A stretch of 64,000 bases of DNA, from contig CM068383.1 in the NCBI GenBank assembly GCA_034770075.1, positions 38,893,222 to 38,957,221 of the forward strand, in the 5' to 3' direction. The notes beneath the pieces were generated by a model. It saw nothing but the letters and a program-made list of their open reading frames with translations, ran no database searches and was not told where the DNA came from. Every line of letters begins with the position of its first letter. Within the stretch, counting starts at the first letter, position 1. A program made the translations under genes and the position numbers. This DNA is from Aralia elata. Taxonomy: Eukaryota > Streptophyta > Magnoliopsida > Apiales > Araliaceae. Positions 24,546-36,024 of the stretch are shown one piece after another.

Positions 24546-25612
24546 CTCAAACAAAACTCATAGCAATAAATAAATAAATAATAAAAATTAAAAACATGCA
24601 TTCTACTCCCAAGTTCATCATGAATCCATTAATAGCCTCCAAGATCATATAACAACTGTCAACAATTAAATCCGTGCAAACTCATCAACCACTCAGTCAT
24701 CAATTTACAGTAGTTACAATCCCATTGTGTGTGTGTGTGTGCAACCTCCACTAAATCAATCAGACCTTAAAAGGACTATATCATGAACACATGGTACAAG
24801 GAAGTTATAGACCTATAGAACATATCACCACAATAATCTCAGCCAGGGTACGCATCGTTCAAATCAAGAGAGTTCAGTTCAATCTAATTTTCTGCTATTC
24901 CTCCTAGAGTATTATCATCATTTTTTTTCGGTGAGTGCGTTTTATGCTCCTTCTCAAATGCATTACGAGTGTGTTTTACGCTCTTTCTCGTCTTAATTAT
25001 TATCAAGGAGTAGACTTTAAGCTCAATCACTCCACTATATTTCTTAACTCTAGGAAGCAGAACCTCTTTTTCTTTTTTTTCTTTTCTTTTGAACCTCACC
25101 TTTCCCCCAAACTTAAACAATTCACTACCCCTACTTCAATTAGAGTTGAAACACAATCCTAACTCATGACAATATCTCCTACCAAGGTTTTGAACTATAG
25201 TCTCCTCAAAATTCAATCAATCTCGGTGGGATCTAAGTGCTCAAGAATATAGGGATCATAACTACGCAAAATCAACTTCTAAAATGATATAAAAGCTAAG
25301 CACAAGGTTCAAAAGTTTTCTAACCTGCTTAATCACCTTTAATCATTTCTTATCATCGGCTATTCTCAAGATTCACTACTTATTATCTACCATCTGTTCT
25401 CTTTTTTTGTTTATCAAATAAATAAATAAATAACAAGCTATGCAAGAATTAATTAAAATCCCAAAATTAAATCCTAATTTAACCATGCAGAAAATTAAAT
25501 AAGTCTTAAACAAGCCAAACCAACAAATTAAAACTTAAAGTATCATCAAACCATCCCCCTAAACTTGAATATTATATTGCCCTTAATGTAATACCAAAAA
25601 CTTCCCTGGAAA
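24546..25612 (-). other. Non-coding 3' internal region with two hairpin units and a GT repeat
   Basis: I see no gene. There is a short (GT)n at 24727-24742. Two copies of a hairpin unit lie at 24933-24957 and 24965-24991; each has a 17-nt centre (TGCGTTTTATGCTCCTT and TGTGTTTTACGCTCTTT) between complementary arms, TGAG/CTCA and ACGAG/CTCGT. Four further copies occur at the matching place in the element at 61980-64000. Confidence 0.75.
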
Positions 25613-27043
25613 TCAAGCATCACCAACATCGCCAGCATCATCATCCTCATCCTCAGTAGGACTGTCGAACTCCTTCTCCAACTCAAAAGCAGAATCATGG
25701 AAGACTGGGAAGGAGGAAAGTGAATCAGATCTGGATTGCTGACGTTGAACCGAGTTGCAAATGTATTGATAATGCTATTTGTGCAACTCACATAGTCATC
25801 AACTCGGTCTGCTATTTGATTCACTCGGCGGGTTTGCTGACGATTCAGACTCAGCAGATTGTCCTGGCTTCGTTCCAAGCTCGTCTATGTCCTCCTTATA
25901 GCCCGAACTTCAGCAAGAATCAATTCCAAAGTAGCATCAGATGAAGCACCACGTCCTGCTTGCCTAGCTCCCTGAGATGAACTCGCTCCTTGCAATGGAA
26001 CCGCACCTACGATTTGTCCAGCGGCAACAACATCAAAAGGTTCATTATATCCAGCTCCTCTCAGGTTTGGAATGCTGCCTACGGGCTCCTTGAATTTGGC
26101 TATGGTGTTGCTGTCTAACACTGACTTTGGTTGCTCAAATATTTCATCTGTCTGCCAGACAACTCCAGCGTTCTTACACAACCCACATATGAGAGATGGG
26201 TGTGGAAATCCACCGGATGTACCACTTTGTAGTGTATGAAGGATGGAGCTATAGATGGCCTTACCTATGTTAATACTTTTTCCAGTTACAATTGCATACA
26301 GGAGGGCTGCCCTAACCTTTGTTACTTCTGAAACATGAGAGGAAGGCATTAATTTAGCACTAATAAAATAAAACCAAGCCTTACCATATCGACTCAGTCC
26401 ATTCCGGGGGAAAGAAACTGCAGTGGTTACTCAAATTGTCCATTGCATCCCAGGCTTGCATAAGCCTTGAATAACCGCATCCTAGTTTGGTCCATCCCGA
26501 ACGAACTTCGTATATCCCAGGCTTGCATAAGCCTTGAATAACCGTATCCCAGTTTGGTCCATCCCGAACGAACTTCGTATATTCATCCTCCTCAATGTTT
26601 GGAGGCCATAGTATTCGTTGATCGCCTTGCTATCAAAAGGAACCGCCTTGCCTCGAACCATGGCTATTCTATTCACCGCCTGAACCGCATTAGTATAAAA
26701 TTCTATTACAACTGCTACTACAGCGGCTTCGGGTTGAGATGTCAATGTTCCCCAGCCATGCTCCCGAATTATTTGCCGGATTTCAATTCCATTGCTCTCT
26801 AGTGGCACCAAGCCACGTTTCGGAATTAAAATTTTTGTTCACCAACGAGGCATGGAAGCTCTCTGAGGCTTCTTCACTTACGAATTTTGAATGATCATTT
26901 GTGGAAGAGGAAGCCTGAGAGGTACGTTGACGTTTGGGGGTGCCATTAGAAAGCTTAATAATGCTTGAAAACCAAAATAGTGATGGAAGATTTGGTTTGG
27001 GCAATTTATTGAACACTTGGTGTGCGCCCAATGTGTGACCCAA
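25613..27043 (-). pseudogene. 'Putative plant transposon protein' frame carried by the Athila-like element
   Basis: The minus strand reads SEEASESFHASLVNKNF, then after a frameshift an RGLVPLES segment, VVIEFYTNAVQAVNRIAMVR and AVPFDSKAINEYYGL. This is the conserved core I recognise from the family of plant retroelement-associated proteins of unknown function (PF20167 as I recall it). Further on are EVTKVRAALLYAIVTGKSIN and PHPSLICGLCKNAGV. The C-terminus (25613-25710), read in a shifted frame, is a strongly acidic tail. The frame is broken by a shift near 26830, a 67-bp tandem duplication at 26449-26582, a TAG at 25885-25887 and a late shift. The role of the family is not known. The element has no pol beside it. 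Confidence 0.7.
26449..26582. repeat. 67-bp tandem duplication inside the plant-transposon-protein frame
   Basis: CCCAGGCTTGCATAAGCC...CGTATAT occurs at 26449-26515 and 26516-26582 with two differences. Because 67 is not a multiple of three, it breaks the frame. Confidence 0.9.
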
Positions 27044-27926
27044 AATTAAAGCCTTTTGAATATGTGCACTCCCTCAAATCGTTGTTTCAAACCCAACAAA
27101 GAATCACAACTAGTGAAATTCGATCAAAAGAATGAAGAAAAGTGATTGCATGCGTGAGTTTGAAGAAGATGAAAAGAAACTTGTGAATATGAGGTTCCAA
27201 CTCCTTCTTCTCATATAAATACTTGAAACCTCCTTATAGAGATGATATTAAGGTTAAGTTGTTGAATTGTTATGGAATTGAATCTCTATTTATGGTAGGA
27301 ATTGATTTGGTTGGGTAAATATGGAATGTGGGTGGTTTTTGGGGAAGTTTATGTTTGAATAGGAGAGTGAGTGGCAAGAGATGGGGGGAATAATGGGGAG
27401 AAATGGGCGCCAGATGCCGCACTGAGTCTGCTGATATGCGCCCGACGGCCGCGGCTCTTGATCTATGTGCCGCGACTCCTGAATGAGCACCGCGGCCTTT
27501 GAGTTTGTGCGCCGCAGCCCCAAATCTCTTATTGGTTTTTTAATTTTGTGCTAAAAGGTTGAGCGTCGTGGCTTGTGAAAGTGGGTGCTGCGGCCCTTGA
27601 GTCATGTCGCGGCTCTTAATGTTATGCGCCTCGGCCCCAAATCTCTGATGGTGCTTGGCTAAAAGCTTGCTAAACCAAAATTTTCCTTTTCTCAAGCCAT
27701 TCCAATGCAGCATCCCACACAATGAATTAATTCTGATCTTCATATTGTATCCCCTGAATTAATTTGTCAACAAAGCTCAACTCAGTCAATTAATTATGAA
27801 AAAATTAAACAAAAACAAATAAACTAAATGAATTCAGATCTAATTTTTTTTAATGAAATTTAAACCATGGGTTGCCTCCCAGTAGCGCTTATTTTTAAGT
27901 CGTCAGCCTGACTTCTTCTGTTTCAA
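27044..27926 (-). other. Non-coding internal stretch with a GC-rich module
   Basis: This lies between the protease end and the plant-transposon-protein frame, where pol would be expected; no RT or integrase motif is present. 27408-27640 carries repeats of GCCGCGGCTCTTGA / GTGCCGCGACTCCTGA / CACCGCGGCC / GCGCCGCAGCCCC, the same wording as the module in this element's LTR. GGTTGCCTCCCAGTAGCGCTT (split here as GGTTGCCTCC and CAGTAGCGCTT) near 27870 is the end of the gag-protease block common to this group. Confidence 0.7.
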
Positions 27927-30093
27927 TCACACGGGCTTGTTGACATGATCAGGAATGCTGTTGGTTGCGCATCCCATATCATGCTCTCCTTGCCCAATCT
28001 TGGCTATGTCCCCTTGCTTTTCATTTCCTTTTTCTTCTTTGCTGTAATCTTCTTCCCAGATCTCATCTTGTAAGGTCTCTTGTGTCACATAACATTCCTC
28101 CACCTCATTCAGAATTTTCATTGAATCTATCACACTAAATGTGATTTCTTGGTCATTACACCTCAATGTGAGCTCCCCGTTCTTAACATCAATCAAAGTG
28201 CGTCATGTGGCTAGAAATGGTCATCCCAAAATTAATGGAATATTCTCATCTTCATAATAATCGAGAATGACAAAGTCCACCGGGAAAACAAATGCATCAA
28301 CTTTCACTAACATAACCTTGATAATTCCTTTTGGACATGTGATTGATCTATCTGCCAGTTGTATAGTAATTTTCATCGGTTTTATTCCTTTCATCCCAAG
28401 TCTCTCATAGATTGATAAGGGCATGAGATTAATGCTTGCGCCAAGATCATATAGAGCTTTTCCCACAAATTGCTTTCCAATAGTGCACGGGATTGTGAAA
28501 CTCCCTAGATCTTGCATTTTAGTTGGTAGCTTCTGCTGAATAACTGCACTGCACTCCTCTGTTAAGGCTACCATTTCACAATATCCCATTCTTCTTTTCT
28601 TTGAGAGAATTTCCTTTAAAAACTTGACATAACTGGGCATCTGCTCTAATGCCTCTGCGAAAGTGATATTGATCTGCAATTTCTTAAAAACTTCCAAGAA
28701 TTTTGAAAATTGACTGTCCAACTTCTGATTCTTTAACCGTTGTGGATATGGTGCAACGGAATTCTCTGCTCCTTGCTTACCCTTGCACTGATTTAATCCC
28801 AATTCTTCATTTTTCTTTGCTTCACTCCTGTTCATGTCATTGTCAATTCCATCTTCTTTATCAGTGTCAATCTTTCTTGTTGGTATAGTATCCTCTTTCG
28901 TCAAACTCTTCCCACTTCTTAAATTAATAGCTTTGCATTGCTCGTGATTTTCTCTTCTCGAGTTGGCTTCAGTATCACTCAGTAACGTACCATGTGGACG
29001 ACTATTTACTGCACTTGCTAGTTGTCCCATCTGAGTTTCCAAATTTCGAAGTGAACCTTCTAAGCTATTCATCCTTATGCCATCCATGGTAATGTACTTT
29101 GTGAGTATTTCTTCTATGTTAGCCTTCCTTTCTGGTTGGGGGTTTGCTTGACCTTGGAATTCTAGGGGATGGAACTGTCTTGGGGCTGATGATTGATTCT
29201 GATTGTTGCTCTAAGAAAAGTTTGGATGATTTCTTCACTCAGATTATAGGTGTTAGAATACACACCCTACTTGTTTCCTATAAAATTCACTGATTCAGTA
29301 TTGATTGCACACTGATTTGTATGATGATTCCCTGCACATAATTCATAGACTGCAACTATCTGTTGCACTGATTGTGTTCCCAATGCATCGACCTTTTTCG
29401 ACAAGTTAGCATTTGTGCAGCCACTACTGTCACTGCATCTACCTCAAGTTTTCCTCCAGTCTTTGGCTAAGTCATTCGCGCAGTTGGCCACTGATAATTA
29501 TTTGCAGCCATTGTCTCCAATAATGCATATGCTTCTTCAAAACTCTTACCCATTAAAGCTCCTCCGACAGCTGCATCAATACAAGTGCGTGTTATGTTAA
29601 ACAACCCGTTATAAAAAGTTTGTACTTGCAATCACTTCGAAAGTCCATGATGTGGATATCTTTTTATCATTTCCTTGAATCATTCCCACGCTTCATACAA
29701 TTATTTAGAATCCAATTTTACGAAAGATGTAATCTCACTTCTCATCTTTGCTGTCTTTGCTGGGGGAAAGAATTTAGCTAAAAATTTCTGAGCTAAGTCA
29801 TCCCAAGTAGTGATTGACCCTGCTGGTAACGAATGTAACCAACTCTTTACCTTATCACGAAGTGTGAAAGGAAAAATCCTAAGTCTTATTGCGTCATCAG
29901 TCACATCCTTGTATTTGAATGTATCACATATCTCCAAAAAGCTTATAAGGTGATCATTCGGATCATCATTTGGCATGCCCCCAAATTGAATTGAATTCTG
30001 TATCATCTGAATCGTTCCAAGTTTAATTTCAAAAATATTGGCTTGAATTACTGGCCTCCTTATGCTTGAATGAATTTTAGTGACTTGCGACAT
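27927..30093 (-). pseudogene. gag: Athila-like gag-protease (minus strand), lightly damaged
   Basis: The frame starts at 30093 (MSQVTKIHSS). The first 130 residues carry the core gag domain: DDPNDHLISFLEICDTF, IRLRIFPFTLRDKVKSWLHS and WDDLAQKFLAKFF. A damaged middle part (29100-29700) has several stops. From 29087 a clean 288-residue piece holds MGQLASAVNSRPHG, a basic linker, SYVKFLKEILSKKRRMG and the protease active-site loop DLGASINLMPLS, then VFPVDFVILDYYED. A stop in GRPFLAT-type sequence near 28220 is followed by 27927-28196 (LIDVKNGELTLRCNDQEITF). Gag packages RNA and the protease processes it. RT, RNase H and integrase are missing downstream, so the copy would be non-autonomous even without its stops. 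Confidence 0.85.
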
Positions 30094-31325
30094 TGCATAG
30101 TCCTTTATTCGGTTATTAAAGGCATTTTACTTTATCTACATTATACTGTTATATTAAATGTGATAAACTCATAGTTTTGAGCAATGCTTTTAGAATCACG
30201 ATGGTGATCATGCTAATGAGATCGAAATTCTAAGATAACTCACAAACTAAAATCATTCATAATCGTTGGATTACTAAAAAGGGGATTAGTGAATCCGGAT
30301 ATATTAGTATATAGGTTACTTGCTCTTAGGAAGAGGATGATTGATCTCATAATCATTTGTGTGGAGACACTCAAGCAAATATGTAGGTGCTTATTAGAGA
30401 ATAAGTTCACTAAACGTAACTCGCTAAGGAATACCTAATGGAGTTTTACTCGCTTGTCAATATGAATTCCTCTAGTGATAGTAGTACAAGTGATCCTTGG
30501 ACTTGAGATCATCATAGTATCTTGTGTATGATGAGTTATACTTTCACATGTCCCTTAAGACCTTTAGGGTATATCAAAGGGTATGATTGGGTATAATAAG
30601 TTGTACATGGAGATAGGTGAATGACCAACAAAGAATCTATCACATTTAGTAAAAGATCAGAATGTCCTATGTGATTCAATAAATGACAACTCAGTATTCC
30701 TTTGCCAAGGCAGAATGAAATTAGAAAGGAGTTTCTAATTTGCATTATTTAGAGTTGTGCATTTGGGAATTGAAATACATATAATTAAATAAAATAAGAC
30801 TTGACAGTTATTTTATATCTTATATTTAATTAGGACATTGCATGGTAGAAGGATTGAATTGTACGGTAACTATTCACTGAAAGGTTCTTTTGTGATTAAT
30901 GTTGAAATCTATATTATCTGGAAAGTCGTTGATCGCTAAGGGGGCTTACCCTTATTGTAGAATAAATGTTATTTATTTAAATGAATTAAATAGTTTAATT
31001 TATTTATTTAAATAAGATTAGAATTGTTCTAATTGATTTATTCACAACTGGTTTAATTGGGTGGCTAACGTTGATCAAAGGAAGGAATTTTAATCACTGG
31101 AATTCAAGGAGAACGCGAAGGAATTGGAGGTGAACTTGTACCTGAGGAAGCTAGAATTCTATAAGGGTATAATTTTTATTCTCTATCTTTTTCGTTTAAT
31201 TAATAATTATGCATAAAGAAAGATCATGGTGATGGTTTGTATAAAAATTTTAAAATCTGATTTTATCGTGCTTCCGCTTTATTTATGTAATTTGATTGCA
31301 TGTTCGCGTTATACAAACCTAACAT
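30094..31325 (+). mobile_element. Inverted copy of the LTR found at 15542, plus orientation
   Basis: It ends ATACAAACCTAACA at 31325. Read in reverse complement it follows 15542-17310: the GATCATGGTGATGGTTTG segment, the tandem-duplicated segment once only, ACCTTT/AAAGGT blocks and AATGCCTTTAATAACCG at the inner end. It begins right at the gag start of the neighbouring element. I find no matching 5-bp TSD (GACAT against TAACA), so it may be a truncated copy and not a clean solo LTR. Confidence 0.75.
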
Positions 31326-32054
31326 AACATATATGTGAGTTAACTACATTTTGGAGGTAGTTTGAGACATAAATTCGATATAAATTATTTTTGGTGAATT
31401 TTCTACCAGAACAGGGTAGAGAGATGAACCTACTGAACTAAATTTTGTGCAGAGTGTTTTGGATATTTAACTTGCTTGGAAAATTCTAGGCTTCTGGCAT
31501 ATGGTACGTGGAGATATAAGGTAGGTTTTGTCTATAAATGAACAAAAGTGGACTTAAGATGGAGTTATGACCAAAACAAAAATTAAAAGTTTAAAATTAA
31601 AACTGTAATAACTTTAGTTTTACAACTCGGATGGAGTGAAATTTTGTGTGGAAGTAAATGTAGATGAAGAGTGGACATCATCATCATCATCTGCAGATAA
31701 ATCAAAATTATGTTTCATCATTAGCTAAAGTGGAATAGTATGACTGGCTTACTGTCCAAATTTCATGATATTTGGACATAATTTTGAATTTTAATAAATA
31801 TTACAATTTCGGATAGTAACTAGCCTAAAATAAATAATAAATATATTTGGAAAAGTCTAAAAAAATTAAAAAGGATCTGAAATGAAATTACCTAATTGGG
31901 TCCAGAAGGAAGAAAAATAATAAAATGATTAAAAAGGTTTAATAAAGAAAATAGGGTTTAAACAATTATGAAAAACTAATTTAAAAGTTATTGGAAAACG
32001 TATAATGTAATTTACCAGTAAATACATGTTAAAATAAGACATGAAAGCTGAAGT
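31326..32054 (+). other. Unclassified AT-rich segment resembling a long Tekay-type LTR
   Basis: No gene. The wording (GGATGGAGTGAAATTTTGTG, TTATGACCAAAAC) recalls the middle of the plus-strand Tekay-like LTRs around 5050 and 11300, but I could not align it convincingly by eye. Confidence 0.3.
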
Positions 32055-32148
32055 TGTGATACCCCCAAATCTGTGTATCATCAAACACAAGATATGGTGC
32101 TCACGATACATCTTACACCATCATCTTTCTAATTAAACCTCATAAATT

Positions 32149-32186
<38 letters not shown>

Positions 32187-33775
32187 ACATCCCAATAAAA
32201 TCCCAAGTTTACATAACCTTAAATAATCTTAAACTTAGCGTTTATCATTATATTACATCAACGCGAAAATCTAAATCTATTACAAAAATAAACTTTCAAT
32301 TCTTCATCTTAGCTTTTCCCTTGTCCTTGCCCGAACCCTCTGCCTTCTCACCCTTAACTGAAATGTTAAAGCAAGAATGAGCACAAATTGCCCAACAAGT
32401 ATATAAAATAATATAATAATGAATATCAAGAGTAAAATCATCTGTTTTGACATTTCTCCATGATCGAAAGAATAATCAAGAAGTAGTGTCGAATGTCAAA
32501 GACAAGAGTTCTAGAATTTTCAATAGCATACTAAGAGGTATAAGAACCCTGAACATTATTTTTTAATTCATCGAAAACCATCAGAAGTTTTGACAATCAA
32601 ATAGACTGTAAAACATTCTCCGCAAGTACTACAGGGGATCAGTCTTTCGTACCCTACATTGTGCACAAGTATAAAGTTTAATCGCATAAGCGTAAATGGG
32701 ACTATATGCTCGTCATCAGTTTACCCCGTTAATCGGGTTGTTCATCTTAGTAGTCATGCGGGACCACACCAAAACAACTTGGATTGGTAGACTTTAAGGA
32801 GCTATAATGAATTTGAATAATTCAAATGATAAGTGTTTCGCATCACTAGTATCTAGCCGGAACAAAATGCCAGAAGTCATTCTTAAAAGCAGTTCATATT
32901 TAATTAAGAACTTATACACAATTGAAGTAGAGTTCTCCACAACTGAACTTGAACAAGACATAAACTCGAATGAGATATAATTTGCAAAATGAGACGGTTG
33001 TAAATAAATTTCATAAATTAGGAAACTTACTTTCATAGGAACAAAATGAAATAAGATAGGATACTTGCCTTTCGCGTAGTTTACGTTTACCGCTTAACTA
33101 TACTTCAAATAACCTATATATTCATATATAGATATTCATTAGCCTTCTATACACATTAACAGACTCTCAAATCATACTCATTCAATACATACCTAAAGTA
33201 ATTGCTTCACGCTTACAAATATGTATTCCAAGCATACACTTAGCCAAATATAAATTCAAATCAAATTCTTGCTTTTGTTCAAAATTTTCATTTATAAATC
33301 CCGTTTAGACCTTTTAAAATCTTGGTTCTAAATAGTCATTACATGTTTAGACAGTACAAGAATTCCAATTGACACATAACAAAGCTTATAAGGGTTCAAT
33401 ATATATGTACCAAGCCTTAGTTTACAAACAGAACCTCTTGACAACTCTGCAGCACGGCGCGGCCGCGCGGCATATATGCTTAGGAGTGGCGCGGCCGCGC
33501 TACTCCCATTCCAGCCCAGAACAGAGATTTTCCATGCACAACTCTCTTACTAGCATGCTGGGGTCCTTGTATATAACACATACACACAATATTCAGAAAA
33601 CTTAAAACCAAAATAAATCTATGCATTCGATATTCAATTATCTCATTTAGAAATTTTCTTTTCGAAAACAAGCTTAATAGCTCTTTTCCTTAAGGACTGA
33701 CCAAGATCATATTTGACCCTCAGATTATTGCTACATAGGTTCTGCTACACATGCTCAACGTTACTAGAATATATC
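32055..33775 (-). mobile_element. LTR remnant, Tekay type, minus orientation (first)
   Basis: It begins TGTGATACCCCCAAATCTG, matching the TGTGACACCCCCAAATCCG end of the chromovirus LTR. It then keeps the same order of blocks: a TTGCCCGAACCCTC segment, AAGAATGAGCACAAATTGCCC, GGGGATCAGTC and CAAAACAACTTGG. (AT)n lies at 32150-32181. A GC-rich patch with two GCGCGGCCGCGC cores lies at 33453-33505. The far end is cut by the next LTR. Confidence 0.65.
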
Positions 33776-35556
33776 TGTGACGCCTCCAAATTCTCTACAC
33801 TTTCTTGTATCATATCTGGTGCTCACGTGAAACTATACAACTATAAATATTCAATAAAATATGACTTCTATCTATCCAAGGTTCACAGTATCCCATAACA
33901 GATGATAATTCCTGCCAGAACGTTATCTGTGTTTGGATACCCTCACTTGGATGTATAGATTCATATCTCATGAATACCTTTTTCATATCGATATTCCCTA
34001 TCTATCTGACATTCACAGTATTAACGATAAGATTGTTCTTGGAACTGAGGGGCGTATTCCGGTAAAGGTGGCACCTTACCGGCGATCATTAAGTGTAAAC
34101 TCAGCGCTTACAGAACTCTCAATATCATTTAAATACCCTCATTCAGATGTATAGTTCGTATAGATACTGTATTTACTTAGTACAACTATGCTAAAGAAAG
34201 TAAATATCAGAGTATAACGCATTCGATGTAATAAAGAATGATAATATATTACATATCATTAAGTTCGGTTACATCGTTCTCAGTACTAAGTTATTACAAC
34301 AAAGCCTTATAAAAGACTTGAATTATTCAAAAACAGTAAATAAAACTAGTAAACATGTCCTTTTCCTTTGTCTGTCCCAGAAGTGCCGGGATTATCATTT
34401 AAAACTGCAAAAGAAGATATATACAAGAATGAGCTACAAATGCTCAGCAAGTTCATTTGAAAATGTAAACACAATGTGTTTGATTTGAAAGATGTCAATG
34501 ATGTATAACTGAGGGTTCTGTACATGAACCATATATTTCAATTAGTTCTATCAGTCTTCAATGACTTAGAACCGTTTGATTTCGGATATCTGGTGGGGGA
34601 TCAGCCTAACCAATATCCTAGGAGTATGCATATCATCCTACAATTTTGTGTCGATATATAATCAACATTTATCGGCACCTTCTATCAAGGAGTTTTAGTT
34701 CACCTTACATCAATGCGTTCCATTTCTCAGTATAAGATGTCGTACCAAAACAATTTGGTTTGACACAACATTTTACGCTCGAATAAACAATATATGAATA
34801 ATGATTCATTTCTTAAGTTATGCTGAACAAGAAGCAATAACTTCACAATAATTGATAGCAAGATGTAATAGACTTGCTTAAATGTAACAAGGTTAGAAGA
34901 CTTGCCTCGTATATCTTTTACAGTTAATATAACGGTCTAAACATTCGTCGTAAATCCTATACGATTATAAGTTTATGTAGACAAATAAGCGATTAACGAT
35001 TAAATCTTTTAAGTTTTATTTCGGGTATCATAACCGCATATAAATTAGACTTCTTCTACAATATATGAAATAATTTTAGCATTATAACTGCTTACAAAAT
35101 GAATATTTTTCAACTATATTTAAAATAAATTGAGAATTATAACTGCTTGAAAAATGAATATTCGGTTACTATGGTTGAAATAAATCGGGCATTATAGCTG
35201 CTTATAAAATGAATATTCGGCTATTATATTTGAGAAAATTTAAGCATTATAACTGCTTATAAAATGAATATTCGGCTATTATATTTGAGAAAATTTCAGC
35301 CTTATAACTGCTTATAAAATGAATATTTTTACTAAATAGTTGAAGAAATTCGGACATAGTAACTGCTTATAAAAGTATATTTTCTAATATATAAGAGAAA
35401 TAAATCGGACATTATAACTGCTTGTAAATAAGACTTTTATACTATATACTTAAGATAATTTGGGCATTATAACTGCTTATAAAATAATATTTTTACTAAA
35501 TATATATAAAGAAAAATAAAAATAATAACCACTAGAGTAATATCTCTTGTAGTTGC
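33776..35556 (-). mobile_element. LTR remnant, Tekay type, minus orientation (second)
   Basis: It starts TGTGACGCCTCCAAATTC. It contains TGTCCCAGAAGTGCCGG, GAATGAGCTACAAATGCTCAGC and GGGGGATCAGCC in the order seen in related LTRs, then a tandem array at 35085-35500. Two similar blocks at 33925-33960 and 34130-34160 (ATACCCTCA...GATGTATAG) look like an internal duplication. No coding frame. Confidence 0.6.
35085..35500. repeat. Tandem repeat, about 58 bp, roughly seven copies
   Basis: Units contain ATTATAACTGCTTATAAAATG followed by ATTCGGCTATTATATTTGAG (written here in two pieces), with decay towards the right. It lies inside the second Tekay-type LTR remnant. Confidence 0.85.
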
Positions 35557-36024
35557 TGTAACGACCTCAAATTCTGAACAATCCAACACTCCACATCGGT
35601 CGTTAACAATACATTCTCATTCTAACTTTATAACATTGCTCAATGTTAAACTTAATAAAAATGCAGAATAATTCAAACTTTTCTATTACAAATCATTCTC
35701 GATCCCAAAATTTTCTACCTTTACATCTAAATGTCTTAGAATCATGTTAATATCATGACTCGCCTTATCGAACTTATTACAAAAGTTTACACCTCAATAC
35801 AAACTTTACAACTCAACATAAATACATTTATTGAAAACTTAACATAATTCAGGTAATAACTTCAACTAAAACATTTAATCTTCATGCATCATTTCGATCC
35901 ATGTCATTTGGGTAGCACATAATGTTACCTTGAATCTTTAACCTGTAAAAGTGGTTATTTGCAAGAATGAGCTCGACAGCTCAGTAAAATCTAACAGTTT
36001 GCATGCATCACATAGCACAAAGTT

